In this document: positions 23,597-35,059 of the stretch, piece after piece | Layout of the letters: every line of letters starts with the position of its first letter | Numbering within the stretch: position 1 is the first letter of the stretch | Assembly (NCBI GenBank): GCA_020744425.1 | Contig: JAGMUV010000019.1 | Span: 434,001-498,000, forward strand | DNA length: 64,000 bases | Origin: Dactylonectria macrodidyma | Lineage: Eukaryota > Ascomycota > Sordariomycetes > Hypocreales > Nectriaceae | Direction of reading: 5' to 3' | Notes under the pieces: generated by a model | What the model saw: the letters and a program-made list of their open reading frames with translations, nothing else | Database searches by the model: none | Told to the model about the DNA's origin: nothing | Position numbers and translations under genes: made by a program

Positions 23597-25891
23597 ATGG
23601 TGACTACAACTGGTCAGCTTCTCCTCCCGGTGGTGCCGGCCACCGCCCCTGAGGTTCCCACCGAAGAGGACATCCTGAAGCAGCCCTCCCTCAAGGACAA
23701 GAACGACATCAATGTCCCCATCAAGGATGTTGCCTTCACTGACATTGATCCCGGCGTCTTCAACACCGAGCTTGTCCGGTTGAACCTCTATGTTCAGCCC
23801 AACACCGACGATCCTACCCAGGAACCCACCGATGCTGGTGGCAACATCGAAGAGGGTACCTATGCAGGAACACAGGCTGCTCTAACCCACGCCTACGGTC
23901 GAATTGAGCGCGGGTAAGCATCCTACTTGACTTCTCCATCTTGTCTAACCATACACTAACATCCGTTTAGCTACGAGTCATACTATGATGTTCTTCAAGT
24001 CGAGTCTACTCTTCCCCGCTACAACGAGGTTGATACCAAGAAGAGCCTCTACCAGTGGTCAGCCTACCCAACTGGTGCGGACGGAAAACCCGCTCAGTAC
24101 CCTCCCCATCTGGAAACCATCCCTACTTCCGATTCCGTCAGCCCTCTGGCCATCTTCAACCTTCTGGGTCTCGGTGAGACCAAGCAGTTGATCTCCCAGG
24201 TCGTCCCCGACACCTTCTGGGGTAAGACTGCTGCCTGGTTCGCCAAGCAGGCCTTCCACATCGCCAACGGCAACATCGAGGACGCCGCAGACCAGGGTCT
24301 CAACCTTGCCGCCTACGAGGCCTACAACAGAGACCATCGCAAGTCTGGCCAAGACATCAAGGCCGGCAGCAACATCGGTCTTCTCAGTGACTGGTACTCT
24401 GACCGTCGCTTTGCTGAGCAGGCTCTGACCGGAACCAACCCCACTTCTATTATTTCCATCGCCAAGGTCGATGGAGGTGACAAGCTGTTGGCTGAGTTTG
24501 TCGACGCTGCCAAGTCCGGCAAGTACGACGCCTGGGCCAAGGCCCTTCCCTCCAAGGACAAGAAGAACCTTTTTGTCCTGGACAACCGCGGTTTCCGCAC
24601 GGCCGTCAAGGCCAAGTCGCAAGATGAGGAGCTCAAGGCCAAGCCGAGCAACTCCAAGACCGGCCCCAATGACAACTCGGACACCAACTGGGCCTGCGCT
24701 GCTGTCACGCTCTTTGAGCTCTTCCCCGATGGCAAGCTTCACCCCATCGCGATCGTCTGCGACTACAAGGGCACCATGAAGGATTCCGTCACCATCTTCA
24801 ACCAGAGGCAGACACCCGATGCCAAGACCGATACCGAGGCTACGGATTGGCCCTGGCGATACGCCAAGACCTGTGCCCAAGTCTCGGACTGGCTCCTCCA
24901 CGAAGTCGGTGTCCATCTGACTCGCGCCCACTTGATCGAGGAAGCTCTCATCGTTGCCACTCACAGAGCCATCGACATGAAGCACATCGTCTTCAAGCTA
25001 CTTGAGCCCCATTGGTACAAGACCCTCTCCCTCAACGCAGCCGCCAGAGAGACTCTTGTTCCCCAGCTCGTCAAGGAGCTTGTCGGCTTCAAGGAGGAGT
25101 ACCTGTACCAGTTCATCCGCACCGAGTTTGAGAACTACGACTTTGTCCGAAGCTACATCCCCAACGACCTCGAGTCGCGAGGATTCCCCAATACCACTGA
25201 GGGCCTGTCGGACGGCAAATACAAGAACTACGCCTACGCCAGAAACATGGTGTCCATGTGGGGTACCCTCAGGAAGTATGTCAAGGCCGTGCTTCAGACC
25301 GAGTACGACGACAATGTCGCCGGCAAGAAGGTGTCTGAAGATCCCGCTCTGAAGAAGTGGACCGAAGAGGCCCGAACTGGTGGCTGGATCAAGACTTTCC
25401 CCGACATCAAGACCATTGATGATCTCGCTGATGCCGTCACCATGAGCATCCACATCGCGGCTCCCTTCCATACCGCCGTCAACTACCTCCAGAACTTCTA
25501 CCAGGCCTTCGTTATCGCTAAGCCTCCCTCTCTCTGCCAGCCTCTGCCCCAGACCCTGAGCGACCTTAAGGCCTACACAGAGCGAAGCCTCATCGCCGCG
25601 CTACCTTGTGGCCGACAGAGGCAGTGGTTGCTCTCAGTCCAAGTCCCCTGGCTTCTCAGCTTTAAGGTCGCCGAGGAACGCAGTCTGCTGTCCTTCTCCC
25701 ACGCCCAGTGGCTGACTCGCCGCGGGGGCAACGAGAAGGACAAGAAGATTGCTGCTATCAGCGAAGAACTGTTCAATGATCTCCGGAAACTCATCGATCA
25801 GTTCAAGTTGAACAGCAAGGATATGAGCAAGGATTCCATCCCGTACATCGTCATGGATCCCACTGACACTGCTGTGTCCATTCTCATCTAA
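23597..25891 (+). CDS. Lipoxygenase (fungal Fe-LOX type)
   Basis: This dioxygenase inserts O2 into polyunsaturated fatty acids to give hydroperoxides, the entry step to oxylipins. The model is 745 residues with one 57-nt intron (23914-23970). Metal ligands can be placed: His421 and His426 in HLTRAHLIEEA, His606 and Asn610 in HTAVNYLQNFY, and the C-terminal carboxylate of Ile745 in VSILI. A plant-type PLAT domain is absent and there is no secretion signal, unlike fungal manganese lipoxygenases. This fits the cytosolic iron 13-LOX type known from Fusarium oxysporum. Codon usage is strongly C-ending, as in well expressed genes. The downstream MFS and alcohol dehydrogenase genes could act in the same pathway, but nothing in the sequence proves it. 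Confidence 0.92.
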
Positions 25892-25944
25892 GTAATGTAC
25901 GCTTAGGTAGTTTAATCGCAGCTTCTCTCATTTAATGAGGTATG

Positions 25945-25950
25945 AATAAA
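25945..25950 (+). terminator. Poly(A) signal of the lipoxygenase gene
   Basis: A perfect AATAAA lies 54 nt after the lipoxygenase stop codon, within an A/T-rich 3' flank. It is a reasonable cleavage/polyadenylation signal. Confidence 0.5.
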
Positions 25951-26167
25951 AGAAACCGTCAAATGTATAACGCATTGCCATCGTGATTAGCTATGAGACT
26001 AAATGAATTGAACTGTTTTTGACCTGAGTGAAATACCTGATATCACATTGTTGCCCGTCCAGCTCATGAGATGCACATATTATGAAGGGGAAGCACTAAT
26101 AAAGTAGTAATAATAATTGCGATACATAATTGAGTTGATATCGGCTAACCGAGTCCCAATTTGTGTC

Positions 26168-28155
26168 TTAATTAAGCCGATGGACAATACTATTCTTTGT
26201 CCATCTCCGAAACGTCTTTCCGTAGAAGTAAAATACGATAGCTAGAAGGCACCACAAGAAGGTGAGAGCCATGTTCACCATGAAGGCATTGATGAACCTA
26301 AAGTCAGGGATTGAATGTCAGCATACTGAAATGTCGCAACGCCAGGTATCGAATATTGCTTACCCATCGGCTTCCGTCCAGGGTGTAATGAACCGGCCCA
26401 TTCCGTAACCCCAAAGATTCTTGTTAACAGTAATGGCGACAAAGAGTGATCCGGCAACTGGCTTGTAGCTATCGACAGCATATGTGCTACTGATACTAGG
26501 CAGGGCAGCAACTTGAATGCCGGCGCAGGAATAACCGAGAACCACAATCACAGGCCACGGCCAATGGTTTTGATACCCAACAGCCGTGATGATGTGCCCA
26601 AATGCCATTATGAGAACGTACGGGATCATGGCGGGGAGACGCATTTCTGGCTCTCGGATTCCATTGTTCCGAGCCGTTGCGCGCGCAGACACCCAATCGC
26701 TTAAAGGTCCAGCCGTGGCGAGGCCAATCAAAGCTCCAACGAAGAGAGAGAAGTTGGTGAAGCCTTGAGGAAGGAGTCAGCACCCTGTTTCTTGTAGCTT
26801 GGATGGTGGACTTACCAATGGACTGTGAGCTTAAGTTATAAGGAGGCGCAGCGAAGACTTGAGTCTGCGTGAGGTTGAGGATTAGGATGAAGCTGCAGCT
26901 CCAGCTAACAACAAAGGAAGCAAAAAGCACGATGGGAAATGTGAAGAGCTTCCACGGAATCCACAGATCAAGAACGATTGACCTGAGAGAAGCGGAACTA
27001 GACTGGAAGAGTTTCCACTGCTGTCGGCTTGGGGTCCCTTTACCAAGACAAGGGTCTCGCTCAGTGTTGACGTTGGACTGGTTGTCATCAGAAGTCGCGT
27101 GTTTTTCGTCTGAAGTCTGCTCTTGATGCTGAACTTCAAGTATTTTCTGCGACGTCTCGTTCGAAGCAGGCTGGCTCTCAATGGCTTCCTCGCGATTGAA
27201 CATGGTCTCGGGAAAGCCAAAGATGATGATGAGGAGAGAGAAAGCTGTCATGGCCGCGTTGAGCCACCAAAATGATGGCCAGCCGCTGTGGTCGGCCATG
27301 GCTCCGGCAATGATTGGTGCGACCTAGATCTCTTAGCTTGAATGCAGGGACAACGAAATGGTAACATACGATGAGTGCGCCTGTGTACGTGACCCAGTAC
27401 ATGGTATTCCACTTTCCACGATCATGCAGGAAGTAAATATCAGCAATGACACTCGGCTGGAGAGTCTCTCCAGGGCCGGCTCCAATGCCACTCAAACTTG
27501 GGTAATTACTGTTAGCCGAAGCCCTGGGCCGTCGGTTCCATTGAGAAAACTCACATCGCTGCCCCCATAAACCCATTATAGTTTGCCGCTTTTGCCCGCC
27601 AGATATGCGACGCCAAGCAGACAATTTGAGAGAAGATCAAGACCGGTCGTCGTCCGAATGAAGTCGATATCGGGACCCTAGATGACGAGGTTAGTCTGGG
27701 TTCTCAATTCTGTTTTACGCTCATCATCTCACCAGAGAAAGTTGCTGAAACCCAGTACCAAGATGGTGACGCCAGTAAACTGGATAACATCGGTGAGGGA
27801 CCTGTTGTAATCCTCCATCAAGTATCCAAACATCGGCCCGAGAGCGAGCGGTGCAAAGCCCTGCGTGAAGCTCATGGTAGAGACAGCTACCAGAGCCGAC
27901 AGCTTCCACGTCTTGGTCCAGTTGAGAGGATCGTGAGGGTCGTTCGAGGGTTGAGGCACGAGCACGCGGTGGGATTTGTCCTCGCTCTTGACGAAATGAT
28001 GGCTTCCAATATCTGCCATGATTTCCGTGCCGGGTATAATTTCGATGTCCAGCTCATCCTGGATCTGCTGCAGCTCCTGCGGGAAGTGAGTATCACAGAG
28101 ACCATGTGACCTAGGTCGTGTAGAGTCGTACCTCGAGTCGAGATTCGGTCGCCAT
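26168..28155 (-). CDS. MFS transporter, HOL1/DHA1-like
   Basis: This is a twelve-helix drug:H+ antiporter-type transporter of about 540 residues with roughly six introns; the last one, 26298-26363, is exact. I start it at ATG 28155 (MATESRLE), which splices through GTACGA..CGCAG into ELQQIQDELDIEI. A longer upstream frame in another phase is not protein-like. Visible marks are DPHDPLNWTKTWK before helix 1, SFGRRPVL in loop 2/3, GIGAGPGETLQP in motif C of helix 5, and a long hydrophilic central loop (residues about 260-330). The C-terminus is KTFRRWTKNSIVHRLN. HOL1-like carriers move cations, polyamines or small organics; the substrate here is unknown. It is transcribed divergently from the alcohol dehydrogenase across 823 bp. 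Confidence 0.88.
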
Positions 28156-28978
28156 GATGACGATCTCGAGTCAGCGGGATCGCTGCTAGTGGAGAAAATG
28201 AAGGTTGAGGAATCTGGAAGAGAGGATAACGATTGCGAGACGGGGCCGGTGTACTGGAGACAGGTGAAGGATCTGGGCAGTGACACCATCCTTAAATACT
28301 GCGCCGAGCATGTGGGTTCCGGAGAGATCGATCCTGGGGAAATCTCGCGAGTCATGGTTACTGTCCCTAGCTGCTCGGAAATATGTAGAGGTTCCTTGTT
28401 GCGGGTCATGTCATCCCACGTTTAGGCCGATGCTCTACTCTGCTAATGTCAGCATCAAGCAAGGCCGGGGAATCTCCCCGATCGGTTCGATCGGAACATC
28501 CAGCCGATTTCCGAGATCCTAGACAGATAAAATCCCTTACAAAGCCAACAGGTTGCCCTAGATCGATTGATATCACATCTGCTGCGCCCGCAAATCACGC
28601 CCCAGGCCACTTTTCTACCCCAGATTCTCCTCGCTCTATCCCCGGATTGGACCCGCTAGCCTCTCCGCACGGCCTGATGAGCGTCGTCAAGGGACCCCCG
28701 CCCCTCGAGTGTGGTCACATTATCATGAGATGATTGCTTCACGGATATATCGGTAAATATAGCGGAAAGGCTTCCGAGGGCTTTGTGTTGGGAGCTGATG
28801 TTGCTGTGGCCTTGGCATCACTAGGAACGGAGGCGCAAAATGTCACGTCTCCGCAATATCAGATGAAGATGGCATATTTAATTCAGACGTTCCCTCGTTT
28901 ATCGGAGACATCACTCAGGCTGCAAGCGCTATCTAAGCCTGTTCATTTCCATCCGCTTATCCTCCAATTACTCACGTC
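28156..28978. other. Bidirectional promoter region
   Basis: This is the shared upstream region between the MFS transporter (minus) and the alcohol dehydrogenase (plus). Open frames across it are shadows. Co-regulation of the two genes is plausible from the layout but not shown. Confidence 0.5.
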
Positions 28979-30289
28979 ATGGCAACTCCTACCAACATCG
29001 CCACCGAGGCGCTCGTCATTGGGAAGCCCGGTGACAAGTTCGAGATGAAGCCCATCATTCTTGATGAGGTGCGCTCGGACGAAGTGTTGGTGGAGATGAA
29101 GTACTCTGGAATTTGCCACACGGTGTGTTCTTGAATCTCATTTCCTATCCAAACAACCCGCTGACATTGCCAAGGATGTACTTCTGCAAAATGGCATGTT
29201 GCCGGAGGTCGAGTATCCAGCCATCTTCGGCCACGAAGGCGCGGGAATTATCCGAGCTCTTGGAAGCGATGTGAAAGACAAGTCTCTTCAAATTGGCGAC
29301 CATGTACTGCTCTCTTTCAACGTCTGCGGCAAATGCAAGCAGTGCGTCGCCGAGAATCCTTCCTGCTGTCACATCCACTCGCCTGTCAACGTCGGCTCCG
29401 TCCGCCTCTCGGATGGCTCTACGCCGGCGAGACTTGAAGATGGAACACCCGTCCGTAGTCAATGCTTCGGACAGTCGTCCTTCTCCAGGATGTCTGTCGT
29501 AGCTGAGAGAAGTGTGGTCAAGTGTCCGTATCCCGAGTCTCTCGCTTACTTTGCACCTCTTGGTTGTGGCTTCCAGACTGGAGCGGGCACCCTGTTGAAT
29601 GCACTGAAGCCAGAAAAAAGCAACACTGTCGTCATCTTTGGTGTTGGAAGTGTTGGCATTGCCGCGCTGATGGCTGCCGCATATCTCCAGGTGAAGCAAC
29701 TCATAGCCGTCGATGTTGTGGATGACAAGCTGGCCATTGCCAAAGAGTTCGGGGCGACGCACACCGTCAACTCCAGAAACTGTGGCGAGGGCGGCGTTCA
29801 GGCAAAGATCCTGGAGATCACAGAAGGGGGAGCTGACTTTGCCATCGACTGTACCGGCCTGATTCCCGTTATTGAATCACTTTTCGGCTGCCTCGCTCCA
29901 CGGGGCACTGCGACGACTGTCGGCGTCCCACCACCAAACGCCGTCGTCCGGATAGAGCCTCAAACATTCTTGCTTGAGAATAAGCGGTACATTGGAGTAG
30001 TCGAGGGCGGCTCACATCCGCAGAAGGCAAGTAGTCGGACTGTTCAGCTCCATTTGTAGCAATCGCTGACACCCGCTCGTCCAGTTTATTCCCCAGCTGA
30101 TGGAGCTTCATCGACAAGGTCACTTCCCAGTAGACAAACTTTGCAAGGTATACTCCATTAAGGAGTTTGAACAAGCCATGGATGACTTGCGTCAAGGCAA
30201 GGTGAGTGACGTCCTTTTGCGAGCGGTTTGTGCAGATATCTGACAATTTTCTTCTCTAGGTTGTGAAGCCGATTATCCATTGGGACTGA
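28979..30289 (+). CDS. Zinc-dependent alcohol dehydrogenase (aryl/benzyl type)
   Basis: This medium-chain NAD(P)-dependent dehydrogenase has 380 residues in four exons. Introns are at 29123-29174, 30027-30084 and 30202-30259. Catalytic zinc ligands are Cys in YSGICHTD and His in FGHEGAG. The structural zinc site is the four-cysteine loop starting CGKCKQC. The cofactor fold is VIFGVGSVGIAAL. The spacing and the long loop after the zinc site match aryl-alcohol and benzyl-alcohol dehydrogenases. The second intron has a GC donor with the consensus AAG/GCAAGT, and no GT site nearby keeps the frame (PQK to FIPQ). The gene ends in VVKPIIHWD. It is divergent from an MFS gene and 3 kb from the lipoxygenase, so an aldehyde/alcohol substrate from lipid oxidation is conceivable. 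Confidence 0.92.
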
Positions 30290-31483
30290 AGGCACAGCTA
30301 GTTTAGACCGTATCAGATAAAAATATCAATCGGAATTCCACAATCACAAGTTTCACTTTACATGAATATCACTCTTGCAATCACATGTCGAACGTCCATG
30401 ATATGCGCTGGTCTCAAACCTCCCTTCGTCCGTGTCATAGCGCAAATAAAAACAGATTACTTGTTGTTCTGGGTGTGGCAAGTGCACATCTCGCTAAGGA
30501 ATCATGTTCGGGAAGAGTCGTCCGATTGGGCAGTCCTGGACATGCTCGAGTCATGCCAAGGATATCCGGATTTATGGGTCGAGATAGGTCTAGGCCATGC
30601 GCCCCCGTTCAGCCGGCTCGGCGCATTTATAACCGTATATGCGGCCTCATTCATGAACCGGTCAGCTATCACCATGTCGGAAAGGATCTCCACAAGGAAT
30701 TGAGGAATAGATTCCGACCCCAGAGTCTAGACCTCTTCCAAGTGTGAGCGGAGACGCATCGCATGAACCACGGAGTCGAGAACGTCATCAGTGCCACGGG
30801 GGAACTAGATAATTATCGCTCTTATGTGCGTAGAATAGATGTCAACAAGGCCCTGACCGACACTCGCAAGGCCATCTTGTCCTGATATCTGCGGTTAGCG
30901 GGTGACATTCAAGCTCTGAATTGGTAGGCACCTACTAAATGGATATGACTGTGCAATAAGTAATAATGGGATCCTTAGTCCATGATTCGCTCAGAGCCCC
31001 ATGGCTGGCGGTCTGGTGACACTCGCACCGATTCTTCAAGGCCACAGAAGATTATTAGTTGCATCAACGGAGTTACAACTCCGGTGGCCAAGGCGCAGGT
31101 ACCCTAGAGAGCCAGGTCGGCTTAGGTAAATACCCATCTGCGGTAATCCCAGACATGAGTAGAAAGCCACAAATCTTATTAATATAGGTCAAAATGAGAT
31201 ATTTTAGATTGCTATCCGGGACATTCAAATCCAATAGCGACTGAAACAAAGATGACACCCGTCATGAGGACGCGATCCAAACACATCAATTATAGAAAAA
31301 TCAGTCACCACAACCCTGGTGGATCAATTGGATCCCCAAAACGACTTATCTTTAAAAGTATCTTTCATTAATACTTTTAATAGTAAATGTTTTATTATCT
31401 TCTTACTAACCGATTTTATCTCATACTCTCATTAAACAACCAAACTCCCAACAATCGCTGCTTCGATCGGAATTTACCGAACC
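30290..31483. other. Convergent intergenic region
   Basis: No gene is seen. The part near 31345-31440 is very A/T-rich, with an inverted AAGTATC/ATACTT pattern around 31350-31385, and is probably the 3' flank of the NmrA-like gene. Confidence 0.55.
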
Positions 31484-32437
31484 CTAAGGCTTGGGGAAGA
31501 TATCCTTGTACTTGAGCAGTGCCTCCTGGAACGGAACTGGCTTGCGACCAGTCAGCTTCTCAACGTTGTCGGTTACCTTCGCCATATGCCCATCCGCTAC
31601 CATTTCGCCACAACACATCAAGTCGCCGATGCAGAGCTTCATGGGGATCTTGGAGAAGTCTCCAAAGAATTCTGTTGGTAGTCCGTGGTCTAACCACCAC
31701 TGCTTCAATTCGTTGTCCGGCATGTCCACCACTTGTCCCTTGTAGCCAGACTGCTCACACATCCAGTTGAAGACTTGCTCATTCGTAATAGCTTCTGGAC
31801 CGGTGATCTCGTACACGGTGTTTTTCTCGCCTTTTCCAAGCAGCAGTGCTGCCATGACACGGCTGCAGTCTTCTCTTGCAACATAAGCACCCGATACGCC
31901 GTGGGTGTTTGTCAACCATCGGTCACCGCAGAAGCCCCAAGATGGTGCAAATAATGTGGGGATGTTATCGACGTAGAGGTAGTTGCGCTGGATGCTGTAA
32001 TCCAAGCCAGAGGCGTAGATGAGCTGCTCGATGACGTGATGGTCGCGAGGCAGGAATGGGATATCTTCCTCCCTTTCCGCCTGTATGCCGGCCCCAACAA
32101 AGGAAGTGTAACAAATTCGCTTTACACCGCAGGCCTTTGCCGCATCAATGACAGTTTGAGCTTGTCTGCGGCGACCGTCACCAAACAACCAAGTTGACAC
32201 CATTGCCACAGCCTCGGCGCCAGCGAAAGCTGTCTTGAGACTCTCGATGTCGTCATAGGTGGCCACGCATACGTTGACTCCCTTGGATGTCCATGCTTCA
32301 CGTGTCTCAGTTGGAATAGCATCCAGCTTATACGTAGTGAAAGTCAGCTCGTCACCCGGTTGAGCAATCTCTGTTGCAAAGGAAGCTGCAAGACTTCCAA
32401 GATTTCCATCGGCCCCGGTGAGAACGTATTTGGGCAT
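31484..32437 (-). CDS. NmrA-like NAD(P)-binding protein
   Basis: This 317-residue atypical short-chain dehydrogenase of the NmrA/HSCARG-like group is encoded without an intron. The N-terminus MPKYVLTGADGNLGSLAA is the dinucleotide-binding loop (GxxGxxG). The later segments CYTSFVGAG, SIQRNYLYVDNIP, YEITGPEAITNEQVF and the C-terminal LTGRKPVPFQE are usual for fungal members. These proteins act as redox sensors, quinone reductases or tailoring reductases, and the classical Tyr-x-x-x-Lys pair is not clear here. The neighbours are an alcohol dehydrogenase on one side and an alpha/beta hydrolase on the other. The substrate is unknown. Confidence 0.88.
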   Translation of the reverse strand: MPKYVLTGADGNLGSLAASFATEIAQPGDELTFTTYKLDAIPTETREAWTSKGVNVCVATYDDIESLKTAFAGAEAVAMVSTWLFGDGRRRQAQTVIDAAKACGVKRICYTSFVGAGIQAEREEDIPFLPRDHHVIEQLIYASGLDYSIQRNYLYVDNIPTLFAPSWGFCGDRWLTNTHGVSGAYVAREDCSRVMAALLLGKGEKNTVYEITGPEAITNEQVFNWMCEQSGYKGQVVDMPDNELKQWWLDHGLPTEFFGDFSKIPMKLCIGDLMCCGEMVADGHMAKVTDNVEKLTGRKPVPFQEALLKYKDIFPKP

Positions 32438-33752
32438 TTTGATATGGTTAAAAGATGAATTGAGGTTATTGACGATGCGTGAGGTGCGGTAAACGTAGAG
32501 AATATTTATGGAATAGCAGTGGCTTTATGTCTAGAGCGGTTTTCTACGCCGACGTAACTGTTGTAAGAGACCCAGAGAGACCCAGAGAATGTGGTATGAT
32601 GGGATTTGTTGAGGCGATACGTGACCCACACGTCAACTGATTAAATACTCACTAGAAACAGGTGCCTTTCCATCATCCCACGCGCAATCACGTCGACAGT
32701 GGAACCATCCGTATATACGGAAGAACATCGGAACTCGATGTCATTCAGTTTGGTGGATATTGAGGTTTCCTGGGACCTCCTTCTGTTGGTTGGATCACGG
32801 AGTGGGCCCGAAGATCGGTGAGTGATGCTTGCTCGGCACACTCCGGATATACAGAGGACGAACGGTAACTAATCCCTGAAGGCCATCCTACATAGCGTTC
32901 TAGTCACTGTTTTGCAAACGGACCATAACCCATCAACTTGGTGATATCGGTTTGACCCGTGAAACCCAGTCGTAGCTTGCCCACGAGATCCTTGTGCTCA
33001 CCTAGTCTTGTCATTTGCTACCAGGTAATAGTGACCACCAGTGCTCTCATCTCACCACTCACTCTCACCGACGAATGGTTCACACAGCTCTGACCTCAGC
33101 GGCGTTGTCGTAGACGGAGTTGATCCTCCTCTGCCCCACCTGGATACCAACAACCCTGAATGTCTTCTATCCTTGCTATATCCGGACCACGTGGTTTCCG
33201 ACAACCAGATACCATCACCTATATCGAATGTTATGTGGAAAGGCAAAGAGTCGCCACATTTCGGCCGACCGTGTTGCTGGGTCTCGTGGCTCATGACGTC
33301 CTAGTAGGGGAAAGGGGGGCTGGAACCATCCTCTTGGGTCCAAGGGCCCAAAAACCCCAATTGAGGCATTTTCTGGCTGGAATATGCTCCCTCTATTTTC
33401 GTTCGTTCTTTTCCAACGATTAGAGAAAGTGGTAAGATATAGAGGCTGCTATACAATGTTCCTACCCCATACAAATTGGGTGGCAGGAACACGGCAATCC
33501 TTCGGTAGACCTGTTTGCAAGTTCTTGCGAGGAGTATGAAAAGAACATTATCAAGTTCAGAATGCTAGCTCAAAGCCTTCACAGCAACAGGTAAGGTCAA
33601 TAATTTCCGAAGAGATGAGATTTTCCTGGTCGTGCGTCAAGGGTCCAAGAGCCACATCACCCAACACGAGTCTCTCTTCCTAGACCTCCAACCTTGTTTC
33701 GACGTCAATGGCCAAATAGAGTTCATCCCCGCTACAGTCCTCACACTCTATC
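32438..33752. other. Intergenic, no recognisable gene
   Basis: This stretch contains the promoter of the NmrA-like gene and a short tandem repeat of GAGACCCAGA at about 32567-32588. The frames at 32641-32841 and 33041-33492 have no family features. I see no gene. Confidence 0.5.
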
Positions 33753-34523
33753 TCACTTCTGCTTTTTGAAAGCAGCCACTGCTTCCAAAATAACGTCAGC
33801 AGTTTCCTGAGGCTTGCTCAACATCGGTGAGTGGCTAGTCTCAATTTCTCGCAGCGTAACATCGCCTCCTTCGTCCTTAGCTTTCTGCACAAAACCCTTC
33901 TGAACCTCGAATGGAAGTGCCTTATCCTCTACCGTAGCGACAAACCAGACTGGTACCTCCTTCCAGCCCGCGTAGGCGTCTTCAGCACCCTCAGTAAACG
34001 CCTTCATGGACTGTTTCTGAAGCTTTGCAACCCAAGCGTTGCCTTCCTCTTCGGGGAGGTCGTGATAAAACAGCTCTCTGGTGTCAACCAAAAGAATAGC
34101 CAAGCCAGTCTCTGGATCCTCCTTCCAGAATGGTGGCGGCTTACCACCACTGTTGTGTAGAAAGGTAACACCAGTTACCATAAATCCGGAAGCGACTAGG
34201 ATGTATCCGATGACTTGGCCAGTTCCAGATGAAGCGGAGCCATCTTGCGGAGGCGTAAAGCCCTTGAGGGCACTGGCGCCGACTGCACCACCGTAAGAGT
34301 GTACCACGACGACAACATCGCGTCCCTCAGTCGTCTCGGCCCGGATAGCATCCTTGACAGCGTTGACATCGTCCGAGAAGTTTGAGGAAACGGAGATTGT
34401 CGTTGGAAGTCCCACGGAGACGCATTTATAATGCTGCGTCTCGATCACCGAAGTGACTCTATCCCATGTTTCGGGGAGGTGCCATGCTCCAGGCACAAAG
34501 ACGAGGGTGGGGTTTGAGGACAT
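33753..34523 (-). CDS. Alpha/beta hydrolase
   Basis: This is a 256-residue single-domain alpha/beta hydrolase without an intron. FVPGAWH near residue 9 is the oxyanion-hole strand. The nucleophile elbow is VVVHSYGGAVG, with Ser at about 76. The catalytic His lies in ETSHSPMLSKP near the C-terminus. I take MSSNPTLV at 34523 as the start; a longer frame to 34607 adds a non-family hydrophobic leader and would cross the TATA-like element. Such small proteins resemble plant-type esterases (HNL/methylesterase-like) and fungal hydrolases in metabolite clusters. Substrate unknown. Confidence 0.88.
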   Translation of the reverse strand: MSSNPTLVFVPGAWHLPETWDRVTSVIETQHYKCVSVGLPTTISVSSNFSDDVNAVKDAIRAETTEGRDVVVVVHSYGGAVGASALKGFTPPQDGSASSGTGQVIGYILVASGFMVTGVTFLHNSGGKPPPFWKEDPETGLAILLVDTRELFYHDLPEEEGNAWVAKLQKQSMKAFTEGAEDAYAGWKEVPVWFVATVEDKALPFEVQKGFVQKAKDEGGDVTLREIETSHSPMLSKPQETADVILEAVAAFKKQK

Positions 34524-35059
34524 GTTTTCAAAGATGTACAATGGCGATAATTGAAAGTGATTGAGATATAGGAGAAGCGTAGGAGATCTATGAACGAGGA
34601 ATTTCAAGGTTTAAATAGAAAACGATTACATTGCTTGAGACACATGAACAACAGTCTCACGTATTAGTCCTCCTGGGCACACGACCGGTAGATTTTCGTA
34701 GCTCGTTTATTCGTCCTAAATCGGTCTAGCGCATGTTGTTGACATCGTTGTTGCAACGAACTGAGATTTGCCCCGAGCAAGTGCGGAAATTCCAAGATGG
34801 TGGCTCAGTTAGTCAGATGGAGACTGCAGGATAGTGCGCTATCTTTGTCCCACCCACACTGCGTGTGTGAAGGATAGTCTCCTAATCAGCAGCCTGTAAT
34901 AACTAACTGTGCTTCGCTACTCCACAACGCTTCCTCTCTAGCAGCTAGCGCTGACCACCAACACGCATCAACCCGATGACATGAACCTCAGCGCCAATAT
35001 CTCGCTGATTACTTCAGCTCACGGCGTCCCTCTAACCAAGGGTGTCTTTATCTACCGCA
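34524..35059. other. Divergent intergenic region
   Basis: This is the upstream sequence shared by the hydrolase (minus) and the Zn2Cys6 regulator (plus). A short frame begins with ATG at 34980 but does not continue into a family protein. Co-regulation by the adjacent regulator is possible but not shown. Confidence 0.5.
34610..34616 (-). promoter_or_regulatory. TATA-like box of the alpha/beta hydrolase
   Basis: On the minus strand a TATTTAA element lies about 90 bp upstream of the hydrolase start codon, a usual distance for a fungal core promoter. It also argues against the longer start at 34607. Confidence 0.4.

Noticed and set aside
24059..24985. 308-codon open frame antisense to the lipoxygenase
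   Set aside because: It mirrors a strongly codon-biased gene; C-ending codons produce long antisense frames, and the sequence has no family features.
28156..28409. Longer N-terminus of the HOL1-like transporter
   Set aside because: The upstream frame reads as Ser-rich filler, while a short exon starting at 28155 splices cleanly into the conserved acidic N-terminal segment.
34524..34607. Longer N-terminus for the alpha/beta hydrolase
   Set aside because: The extension is not family-like, and the start would lie almost on the TATA-like element; the inner ATG gives the normal family start.
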